Notes under the pieces: generated by a model
Seen by the model: only the letters and a program-made list of their open reading frames with translations
Told to the model about the DNA's origin: nothing
The model's database searches: none
NCBI GenBank assembly: GCA_021151825.1
Contig: JAGKWQ010000013.1
Location: 1-64,000, forward strand
From: Cellvibrionaceae bacterium
GTDB taxonomy: Bacteria > Pseudomonadota > Gammaproteobacteria > Pseudomonadales > Cellvibrionaceae
DNA: 64,000 nucleotides
Reading direction: 5' to 3'
Made by a program: the position numbers and the translations under genes
Shown: piece after piece, positions 43,654-51,135 of the stretch
Layout: each line of letters starts with the position of its first letter
Position numbering within the stretch: the first letter of the stretch is position 1

Positions 43654-44257
43654 TATAGGTTTGGTAGACGATCAGCAATTAGTCCGTCAAGGCATCGCCG
43701 GGTTGTTGGCAATTTCCGGTAAGGCGCGCGTGGTTTGGGAGGCACGCAATGGTGAAGAAGCGCTGGCACTTATTACGCAACAACCAGTAAACGCGGTGCT
43801 TGCAGATATACGCATGCCGGTAATGGATGGCATTGGCCTGGTAAAAAACTTGCGTAGTAATAACAACCGCACACCGGTATTGATGCTAACTACATTCGAT
43901 GATGCAGAATTGTTTAGTCAAAGTGTAAAAGCAGGCGCGAACGGTTTTTTACTAAAAGATGTCTCACTGGAAAAGTTAGTCAGCAGCCTTGAAGCAATTG
44001 CCGATGGTTCAACTTTTTTGGCAGAAACCGATATGTTGTATGGCTACCAGCAACGAAAGTCAGCGATTGAATTATCTGAACGCGAACAACAAATTTTGCG
44101 TTTATTGGTGGGAGGCTTTTCCAACAAGGAAATTGCCCGCGCCATTTTTCTAGCGGAAGGCACAGTGCGCAATCATGTCTCCAATATTCTCGCCAAGCTT
44201 GATTGTCGTGACCGAACCCAGGCGGTACTCAAAGCAATCAACGCAGGCTTTATTTAA
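43646..44257 (+). CDS. NarL/DesR-type response regulator
   Basis: The 203-residue product has a receiver domain with D54 (VLADIRMPVMDG), an acidic pocket VDDQ and K105 region LLKDVS. A LuxR-type helix-turn-helix (about 140-203, ELSEREQQILRLL...NKEIARAI) follows. It overlaps the kinase gene by 8 bases and is certainly its partner. Possible targets are the adjacent DUF2214 gene or the nearby exporter, but this is inference. Confidence 0.94.
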   Translation: MLDIGLVDDQQLVRQGIAGLLAISGKARVVWEARNGEEALALITQQPVNAVLADIRMPVMDGIGLVKNLRSNNNRTPVLMLTTFDDAELFSQSVKAGANGFLLKDVSLEKLVSSLEAIADGSTFLAETDMLYGYQQRKSAIELSEREQQILRLLVGGFSNKEIARAIFLAEGTVRNHVSNILAKLDCRDRTQAVLKAINAGFI

Positions 44258-44293
44258 AACTCTCCGGGATAGCTTCGTAAAACGAGGAATGTT

Positions 44294-44746
44294 ATGAATT
44301 GGTTTATGGCTTTTCTGCATCATCTAATTGCATTCGTACTGGTTGCAACATTAATGAATGAGTGGTTATTAATTCGCAAGCCAATTACTATCGAACGCGC
44401 GCGGTCATTAATAAACACTGACCGGATTTACGGCATCAGCGCTATGCTGCTATTAGTCATTGGCGGGCTGCGTTTATTTTATTTTGAAAAAGGTTCGGAC
44501 TATTATTTTCACAGCGCACCATTCATCACCAAACTGGTATTGTTTGCATTAGCCGGTGTTTTATCAATTTACCCTACCGTTACATTCCAGCGCTGGCAAC
44601 CGTTGCTTGCACAACAGCAAGCTCCTGTTATCAACGGAAAAAACCTGCGCTTTTTGCAAAGGATTATTACATTTGAATTAATTTGCGTCGCCGGCATATT
44701 GCTCGGTGCAGCCATAGCCGCGAAAGGTGTCGGCTATATTTCCTGA
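44294..44746 (+). CDS. DUF2214 family membrane protein
   Basis: This 150-residue inner-membrane protein with four helices carries the DUF2214 signature around YPTVTFQRW and an N-terminal FLHHLIAFVLVA. The family is uncharacterised. It starts 36 bases after the response regulator and could share its transcript. Its end overlaps the convergent ABC exporter gene by 13 bases. Confidence 0.88.
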   Translation: MNWFMAFLHHLIAFVLVATLMNEWLLIRKPITIERARSLINTDRIYGISAMLLLVIGGLRLFYFEKGSDYYFHSAPFITKLVLFALAGVLSIYPTVTFQRWQPLLAQQQAPVINGKNLRFLQRIITFELICVAGILLGAAIAAKGVGYIS

Positions 44747-46494
44747 AGGGATGCCGATTGCAATTGTAAACGTGCGAGCTGCTGATATAACTCGCTGTTG
44801 GACATCAATTGCTGATGCGTGCCACTCGCCACGATTTTCCCCTGTTGTAACACCAGAATTCGATCGGCATTAATCACAGTTGATAAACGATGCGCAATCA
44901 TAATCGTGGTACGATTTTGCATTAAGCGCTCCAACGCCTGTTGCACAATTTGTTCACTATTAGAATCCAGCGCGCTAGTGGCCTCATCCAATAATAGAAT
45001 CGGGCGGTCTGCAAGAATTGCGCGGGCAATTGCTATACGTTGTTTTTGACCACCGGATAAACGCACGCCGCGCTCGCCTAAAAAAGTATCCAACCCCTCC
45101 GGTAATTTTTCAATAAACTCCATCGCAAACGCTGCATCGCACGCAGCAAATACGGCGGCATCTGTTGCATCCGGGCGCGCATAGCGCACGTTATCACGCA
45201 GGCTCGCCGCAAAAATTACCGGATCTTGCGGAACCAGTGCAATGCGCTCGCGCAACGCATGAATATCTGCTTCACGAATATTCACACCATCCAGTAAAAT
45301 TTCGCCGGCTTGTGGATCATAAAATCGTTGCAGCAGCTGAAACACCGTTGTTTTACCGGCACCCGACGGCCCCACCAATGCAATTTTCTCGCCGGGATTA
45401 ATGTGCAAATTAAATTGCTCAAACACCGGCGCATCCGGGCGCGATGGATAGGCAAACACAATGTCACGCATGCTTAATGCACCGATTGCGGGAATAGGCA
45501 ACGCCACTGGGTTATCAACCTGAGGCAATCCCGACGGCGTTATCAACAATTCTACCAATCGTTCAGTAGCACCCGCAGCGCGCTGTACATCGCCAATCAC
45601 TTCCGAAATAGTACCCATCGCACTGGCGACAATCACCGCATAAAAAATAAATGCCGATAATTCTCCACCACTGATTTCACCATTCAATACATCGTGGCCA
45701 CCCACCCATAAAATCAATGCAACAGCGCTGAATACCAACGTGATAACCGCAGCAACCAACAACGCGCGCTGGCGCACGCGTTGAATTCCCGTTGCAAAAG
45801 TTGATTCAACACGCTGGTTAAATTCACGTGATGACGCCGTTTCATGACCATAGGCCTGTACGGTGCGGATTTCATGGATTACCTCATCGGTGTAAGCACC
45901 AACATTGGCCACCGAATCCTGGCTCGCACGCGCAAGGCGACGCACACGACGACCAAACGCGATAATCGGCACCAGGACGAACGGAATCGCCAGTAACACC
46001 AGTAACGTGAGCTTCAAACTGGTAATTGCTAACATCACCAAACCACCCAGCAGCAGCAGTGCATTGCGCAATGCCATGGAAACGCTGGAGCCAATCACAG
46101 TTTCCAATTGGGTGGTGTCATTGGTTAAACGTGATAGCACATCGCCCGTGCGGTTCTGTTCAAAAAATGAGGGCGAGAGCGTGAGCAAATGTGAAAACAC
46201 ACGGCGACGCAAATCTGCCGTAATACGCTCACCTAACCAGGACACGAGATAAAAACGAGCATAGGTCGCAAGTGACATCACCAGAATCACCACCAGCAAC
46301 CCTAACAGCGCATAATTCAATAATTCAGCGCTGCCCGCTACAAATCCCTTATCAATTACCTGCTTCAGTCCCTGGCCAATTAATAATACCGAGGCTGCGG
46401 CAACGACTAATGCCAACAGCGCAAAACCGATGCGCACGCGATAGGGGCGAATTAAATCAAACAAAATCTGGCGGCGGGAGAGAGGCGAGGTCAT
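44734..46494 (-). CDS. ABC exporter (fused membrane and ATPase domains)
   Basis: The 586-residue half-transporter has six membrane helices (about 20-310) and a nucleotide-binding domain with Walker A (VGPSGAGKTTVFQ), signature (LSGGQKQRIAIARA) and Walker B (ILLLDEATSALD). It works as a homodimer to export lipids, drugs or peptides; MsbA-like proteins are nearest in layout, but the substrate is unknown. The ATG at MTSPLSRRQ has GGAAG upstream; a longer in-frame start without family similarity was rejected. It converges with DUF2214. Confidence 0.92.
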   Translation of the reverse strand: MTSPLSRRQILFDLIRPYRVRIGFALLALVVAAASVLLIGQGLKQVIDKGFVAGSAELLNYALLGLLVVILVMSLATYARFYLVSWLGERITADLRRRVFSHLLTLSPSFFEQNRTGDVLSRLTNDTTQLETVIGSSVSMALRNALLLLGGLVMLAITSLKLTLLVLLAIPFVLVPIIAFGRRVRRLARASQDSVANVGAYTDEVIHEIRTVQAYGHETASSREFNQRVESTFATGIQRVRQRALLVAAVITLVFSAVALILWVGGHDVLNGEISGGELSAFIFYAVIVASAMGTISEVIGDVQRAAGATERLVELLITPSGLPQVDNPVALPIPAIGALSMRDIVFAYPSRPDAPVFEQFNLHINPGEKIALVGPSGAGKTTVFQLLQRFYDPQAGEILLDGVNIREADIHALRERIALVPQDPVIFAASLRDNVRYARPDATDAAVFAACDAAFAMEFIEKLPEGLDTFLGERGVRLSGGQKQRIAIARAILADRPILLLDEATSALDSNSEQIVQQALERLMQNRTTIMIAHRLSTVINADRILVLQQGKIVASGTHQQLMSNSELYQQLARLQLQSASLQEI

Positions 46495-46630
46495 AGCACT
46501 TCCTGAAATACGGAACAGAGTCAGGAAGATTGGGTGAAGCGGGAATAAAAACAATGGCCAGGCAGGAATTGATGACCTTTGTCAGCGCACATCAGGGTCT
46601 TATCAGTCAAAGCGCCAAATTGCAGGCAAT

Positions 46631-46662
46631 AAAAAAGGCGAGAGGTTAATCTCGCCTTTTTG
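46631..46662 (-). terminator. Terminator after the cold shock gene
   Basis: AAAAAGGCGAGA (46632-46643) pairs with TCTCGCCTTTTT (46650-46661) around GGTTAA. The T-tract on the minus strand follows the cspA-like gene. Confidence 0.9.
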
Positions 46663-46685
46663 CTATGGATTAATTTCCGCAGAAA

Positions 46686-46895
46686 TTAGATAGCAGTGAT
46701 GTTTTCAGCTTGTGGGCCTTTTTGGCCTTGAGTCACAGTGAAGCTCACTTTTTGGCCTTCAGCCAGAGTTTTGAAGCCAGTGCCAGAGATAGCACTGAAG
46801 TGTGCGAATACATCTGGACCAGATTCTTGAGCGATAAAACCAAAACCTTTAGCTTCGTTGAACCACTTAACGGTACCAGTAACAGTCTTAGACAT
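46686..46895 (-). CDS. Cold shock protein (CspA family)
   Basis: The 69-residue single-strand nucleic-acid binder has the RNA-binding motifs KGFGFI and DVFAHF of the CspA fold and the typical TGTVKWFNEAKG start. It probably acts as an RNA chaperone. I chose the ATG at MSKTVTG; an upstream in-frame ATG three codons away is possible. The long upstream gap to about 47,100 fits the extended 5' untranslated leader usual for csp genes. Confidence 0.95.
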   Translation of the reverse strand: MSKTVTGTVKWFNEAKGFGFIAQESGPDVFAHFSAISGTGFKTLAEGQKVSFTVTQGQKGPQAENITAI

Positions 46896-47190
46896 GTTAA
46901 TCATCCTATTTAAAACAGAAGTAATTTAATACCCGCGAACGGGCGGTTTGTGCTGGAAATGTGGGAATTACTTATGAAACAGGACGAGGTACTTTGGAAC
47001 TTCGAAATGATGTGCATAAATATTAATCGTACTTTCAAGCGAAGCCCAGTGTACACTCGTCATTATCAAAGTCAATGGATACTTCAATCAAAACAGGGGT
47101 TGGCGGCTGATTATCCAACCAAATGGTTATAATGGCGACAATCTTCTGTCAATCTCTTCACAAATCATCAATATCCAGAGTTTGTTGTTT
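46896..47190. other. Long leader region of the cold shock gene
   Basis: These 295 bases hold no gene I can support. They separate the csp gene (minus) from an orphan gene (plus). Most is probably csp promoter and long 5' untranslated RNA, which in this family often folds as a thermosensor; no defined structure was verified. Confidence 0.5.
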
Positions 47191-47622
47191 ATGTTCCATC
47201 CTGCCGCAATAAAGTTTTTGTCGTTGAGCTGCTTATTATTCCCTTTAAATGCCTTTGCCCAAGGCAGTGCATTTAATCTGGAGAATTGGCCCGAAACCCA
47301 ACCCGGCCTGAAGCCAATGTACGTCAAGGCAATTATGGAGCAAGCCGGTGTGCACAAAGTGAGCTTCAAATTGCCAGCTGATTTTTATATTACCGAGCTG
47401 GATAAATTTGCCACCTTCGCCGCGGAAAATAACTATCGCCCTTACTTAAAAACCTCGGTCGCACAAAACCTGGCAACCCTTGCAGTTATCCATTGCGATT
47501 GGAATAACGATGTGCCGCCGTGGGAGTTCGCGCAAAAATATCTGGGCGATAATCAAATCACGTTGTTAAAGACATTTAATCAAAATGCGATTATCAAATT
47601 GCAAAATAATTGCGTCGAATAA
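47191..47622 (+). CDS. Hypothetical exported protein
   Basis: The 143-residue product has a signal peptide ending near AFA|QGSAF and a mature region with AVIHCDWNNDVPPWEFAQKYL. No family is recognised. It has two cysteines, which could form a disulphide. The ATG at 47191 is chosen over a TTG three codons upstream; no strong ribosome site is visible. The following YnfA gene starts 14 bases after its stop and may be cotranscribed. Confidence 0.65.
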   Translation: MFHPAAIKFLSLSCLLFPLNAFAQGSAFNLENWPETQPGLKPMYVKAIMEQAGVHKVSFKLPADFYITELDKFATFAAENNYRPYLKTSVAQNLATLAVIHCDWNNDVPPWEFAQKYLGDNQITLLKTFNQNAIIKLQNNCVE

Positions 47623-47636
47623 ATACGGAAAACACC

Positions 47637-47969
47637 ATGAATTATCTTGTTATTGGCGGGCTATTTTTTGCGACCGCAATTGCAGAAATTATTGGCTGCT
47701 ATTTGCCTTATTTATATTTGCGTAAAGAAGGCAGTGTTTGGTTATTGGTGCCCGCAGCACTAAGCCTGATGATTTTCGTATGGTTGCTAACATTGCATCC
47801 CGCAGCCAGTGGTCGCGTCTATGCAGCCTATGGCGGTGCTTACGTGATTGTCGCACTTTTGTGGCTCAGGGTTGTGGATGGTGTAAAGCTTTCGGCAACG
47901 GATTATGTCGGCGCAGCCGTCACCTTTGTTGGTATGGCCATTATTATCTGGGGCTGGAAGTCGCCATAA
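47637..47969 (+). CDS. YnfA/UPF0060 family small membrane protein
   Basis: The 110-residue product has four membrane helices and the family segments ATAIAEIIGCYLPYLYLRK and HPAASGRVYAAYGGAYV. UPF0060 proteins belong to the DMT/small multidrug resistance group and probably work as dimers in export. The substrate is unknown. The ATG at MNYLVIGG is chosen over an upstream start. Confidence 0.93.
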   Translation: MNYLVIGGLFFATAIAEIIGCYLPYLYLRKEGSVWLLVPAALSLMIFVWLLTLHPAASGRVYAAYGGAYVIVALLWLRVVDGVKLSATDYVGAAVTFVGMAIIIWGWKSP

Positions 47970-48067
47970 ACATTATCGAAAAATTCGTTGATTCTGTTTC
48001 ATGTTCACCACTCGTTAATTGTTTCGCCGGGGTCTAGGCTATACGCTAGCTAATCAATGAGTTTGTT

Positions 48068-49258
48068 ATGACCCGCGAATCCCATCCTTATTTAATTATT
48101 CTCCTTGCTGCTGTCATCGCGATTACGCCTCTGGCAGTGGATATGTATTTGCCAGCAATGCCCAACATCGCCCTCAGCCTGAACACCCATATTGGCAATG
48201 TGCAGCAATCCTTGAGTATTTTCCTCGCCGCTTATGCCAGCGGCATGCTGCTGTTCGGGCCATTGGCCGATCAATGGGGTCGGCGCCCTTTGGCGATTTT
48301 TGGTTTGAGTGGATTTACACTTAGCAGCATCGGACTGGTGTTTGCCAGCAATATCGAATTATTTTTAACCTTGCGCACCACCCAGGCTTTCTGTGGCGCT
48401 GCTGCAACTGTTGTAATACCAGGACTGGTACGGCATCTCTATAAAGAACATACAGCAAAAGGCATGTCTTATTTGTCGATGATAATGATGCTCGCCCCTT
48501 TGCTTGCTCCCAGCATCGGCAGCGGGATTTTATTATTCAGCGAATGGCACAGTATTTTTACAGTGCTTGCTATTTATGGTGTGCTGATTTTTGCATTGGT
48601 ATGGAAATGGTTACCGGAAATCAACCAGCCGATTGATGTTGATACGGGGAAAAAACCGGCGAACTTTTTCAGTGGTTACAAAATTGTTTTTTCCAATCCC
48701 CAAGCACGGCCAATGATCGCCAGCATGATGTTTGGCTCTTTTGCCTTTTTCTGTTTTATCACCGCCGTATCCTTTCTCTACATTAATTATTTTGGTGTTA
48801 GTGAACAAGTTTTCAGTTTGCTGTTCGGCGCAAATGTATTTTGTTTAATGATCGCCAATTTTATTAACAGTCGCCTGGTGACTCGTTACGGCCCATTGCG
48901 TATGTTGCGCTCCGGGTTAGTGATAGGGCTAATCAGTGCATCTATTTTATGCACAGTGAACTACCTGGAATTAGGCATTGCTTATACGGTAATTGCAGTA
49001 GCTGCATTAATGGGCTCCTTAACATTAATGGGCACCAATTCTGATGCAATATTACTGATGAAATTTCCCCACAATAGCGGCACAACCACCGCCGTATCCG
49101 GAACTTTACGTTTTGGTAGCGGCGCATTTGCCGGCCCTTTGCTCGCTTTTTTCTACACCGGCACTGCCATGCCATTTTCGTTGTTGATGCTGTCCGGTGT
49201 TACCGGTGTATTGATTTGCCAAATCTGGTATTGGCAATCCAATAAAAATGCAGAATAA
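48068..49258 (+). CDS. MFS multidrug efflux protein, Bcr/CflA type
   Basis: This 396-residue, twelve-helix inner-membrane transporter has the MFS motif A-type segment PLADQWGRRPLAIFGL between helices 2 and 3, and the early AVDMYLPAMPNIA typical of the Bcr/CflA drug-proton antiporters (bicyclomycin, chloramphenicol). The drug range cannot be told from sequence. It is a single gene after ynfA. Confidence 0.9.
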   Translation: MTRESHPYLIILLAAVIAITPLAVDMYLPAMPNIALSLNTHIGNVQQSLSIFLAAYASGMLLFGPLADQWGRRPLAIFGLSGFTLSSIGLVFASNIELFLTLRTTQAFCGAAATVVIPGLVRHLYKEHTAKGMSYLSMIMMLAPLLAPSIGSGILLFSEWHSIFTVLAIYGVLIFALVWKWLPEINQPIDVDTGKKPANFFSGYKIVFSNPQARPMIASMMFGSFAFFCFITAVSFLYINYFGVSEQVFSLLFGANVFCLMIANFINSRLVTRYGPLRMLRSGLVIGLISASILCTVNYLELGIAYTVIAVAALMGSLTLMGTNSDAILLMKFPHNSGTTTAVSGTLRFGSGAFAGPLLAFFYTGTAMPFSLLMLSGVTGVLICQIWYWQSNKNAE

Positions 49259-49386
49259 ATATTTGCGACGACTTTTCTTGAATAGTTTATAACAGTAAAA
49301 ATTATTGTACTAATCTCATAGTGATTGATGCACATCAATGCTTCGCGAACCATCCCGTTTACGCTGGGATATTCGCGGAGAATTTT

Positions 49387-50211
49387 ATGAACCACCCTTT
49401 TTCACAGCACGACAAGGCCCACTTTTTATTCAACCAGCCCGATCATCAATGCATTCAATTTTCCGATTTGGTTATCGGTGAGGGTATACAGGCCAATCAA
49501 TTTTTAATTATCAGCAAAGGTCGCGCTGCACTGATCGATCCAGGTGGAGACCTCACTTACACGCCGCTCAATATTGAATTGGGCAAACGTATGAAAGTAC
49601 AACAGCTGGATTATATTTTTGCATCTCACCAGGACCCCGACATTATTGCTTCGCTACCGCGCTGGATGATGCACACACAATGTAAAATCGTTACGTCCAA
49701 ACTCTGGGCGCGTTTTCTGCCTCATCTCGCATCGCAATTTATGACACAGCAGTATTGCCAGGCATTTGAGGAACGGATTATTGCGCTGCCCGACCATGGT
49801 GGCCCAATTACATTAGGCGGAACAGACATTGTTGTGTTACCCGCACACTTTTTACATTCCGTAGGCAATTTTCATTTCTATGATCCGGTGAGTAAAATTT
49901 TATTTAGCGGCGATATGGGGGCATCGTTAATTGACACCTATGCCGAAAAACCGGTGGAAGATTTTACTGCACACGTTCCGTATATGCGTGGATTTCACCA
50001 ACGCTATATGGGCAGCAATCGCGCCTGCCGTATGTGGGCGAATATGGTGAGGGAAATGGATGTGGAAATGATCGTACCGCAACATGGCAGTCCGTTTGTA
50101 GGTAAAGCCATGGTACATCAATTTCTGGATTGGATCAGCGATTTACAATGCGGAATTGATTTGCTTAATCCATCCAGCTATGACGCACGCAAAGCTGGTT
50201 ATCGTGGTTGA
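49387..50211 (+). CDS. ODP-like di-iron metallo-beta-lactamase-fold protein
   Basis: The 274-residue protein has a complete metallo-beta-lactamase fold with ligands in the flavodiiron pattern: H81-Q-D83-P-D85, H154, D176 and H233. It lacks the flavodoxin half of flavodiiron proteins. This is the layout of oxygen-binding di-iron proteins (ODP), one of which serves as an oxygen sensor for chemotaxis in Treponema denticola. It is convergent with the chemosensory-like operon at 50263-53301, so a sensory role is plausible but unproven. The ATG has GGAG seven bases upstream. Confidence 0.85.
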   Translation: MNHPFSQHDKAHFLFNQPDHQCIQFSDLVIGEGIQANQFLIISKGRAALIDPGGDLTYTPLNIELGKRMKVQQLDYIFASHQDPDIIASLPRWMMHTQCKIVTSKLWARFLPHLASQFMTQQYCQAFEERIIALPDHGGPITLGGTDIVVLPAHFLHSVGNFHFYDPVSKILFSGDMGASLIDTYAEKPVEDFTAHVPYMRGFHQRYMGSNRACRMWANMVREMDVEMIVPQHGSPFVGKAMVHQFLDWISDLQCGIDLLNPSSYDARKAGYRG

Positions 50212-50262
50212 TATAGAAAAATTATTGCTCAATAAAAAATTTCTTGTTAGGAGAAAAATAAC

Positions 50263-50712
50263 TTACTGTTCAAGACAAATAACTACCGCCGCATGATACG
50301 CCTTCCAATAGACGGGGATCACATAGGAGCGCATTTGCTGCGGCAGATGAATCTGGTTTGGTGCACCTTCAATCATTACCGGAACAGAAATCATAAACTC
50401 ATGGCCAAAACGGCTGCGCGCATTGCCGGAAATAGTGTTGGCCACTTCTCCCACCAAATCAAAAATATGTTCATTACTAGTATCCAGCTCACCAATACTC
50501 AACAATAAATGTTTCAGTAAAATGCGCGGCGCCGTGAAATAAACACAACCGCGATAGGGTCCTGAAATACCAATAATACCCGTCACGTCATATGCCGCCG
50601 GATTATCATTTTCTACCAAATACGGTGTACCTACTTTTACCTCCTTATCATTCGTGTGATGAAAGTAACGCACTACGCCATCGATAAATACTTGCAAGGT
50701 TTCTTGAGACAT
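50263..50712 (-). CDS. CheX-like chemotaxis phosphatase domain protein
   Basis: The 149-residue product matches the CheX/CheC-like family: GIIGISGPYRGCVYF, and the helical active-site segment ELDTSNEHIFDLVGEVANTISGNAR with the ExxN-like pattern E...N (around residues 90-97). Such proteins dephosphorylate CheY-P. It lies immediately downstream of cheY in the same operon; the ATG at MSQETLQV is used rather than a TTG four codons upstream. Confidence 0.88.
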   Translation of the reverse strand: MSQETLQVFIDGVVRYFHHTNDKEVKVGTPYLVENDNPAAYDVTGIIGISGPYRGCVYFTAPRILLKHLLLSIGELDTSNEHIFDLVGEVANTISGNARSRFGHEFMISVPVMIEGAPNQIHLPQQMRSYVIPVYWKAYHAAVVICLEQ

Positions 50713-50720
50713 TTTAGCAA

Positions 50721-51083
50721 TCAATCCTCAGTTAATTCGCTCAGCGCTTCCAGCAATTGATCATCCGTAAACGGTTTACATAAAAACCCGCGCGCGCCTT
50801 TTTTTAGTGCTTCGATACCTGTAGCTTTATCGGAGAGCGCGGAAATCACCAAAATGCGCAGCCCAGGATCAATCGCCATTAGTTGCTGGATACAAGCAAT
50901 ACCATCCATTTCCGGCATGGTTAAATCCATGGTCACCACTTGCGGGCGGGTTTCTCTATATAATTGCAATGCCTGCGCGCCATTTGCAGCAGAAGCGACG
51001 ACCAAAAACTTATCAGAATCATTGCATCGTTCAATTTTGCGGCGAATAATATTGGAATCATCCACAATCATTAGCGATAACAT
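50721..51083 (-). CDS. CheY-like single-domain response regulator
   Basis: The 120-residue receiver has phosphoacceptor D53 (VVTMDLTMPEMDG), acidic pocket VDDSN, the Ser/Thr switch in ISALSD and the lysine in CKPFTDD. It has no output domain, as in CheY. It lies between the membrane kinase and cheX, suggesting phosphoryl flow kinase to CheY and removal by CheX. Confidence 0.94.
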   Translation of the reverse strand: MLSLMIVDDSNIIRRKIERCNDSDKFLVVASAANGAQALQLYRETRPQVVTMDLTMPEMDGIACIQQLMAIDPGLRILVISALSDKATGIEALKKGARGFLCKPFTDDQLLEALSELTED

Positions 51084-51135
51084 GCGTTATTTCTCCACAG
51101 TCCTTTTATAATAAATTTCACTGGTGATTGCATAC

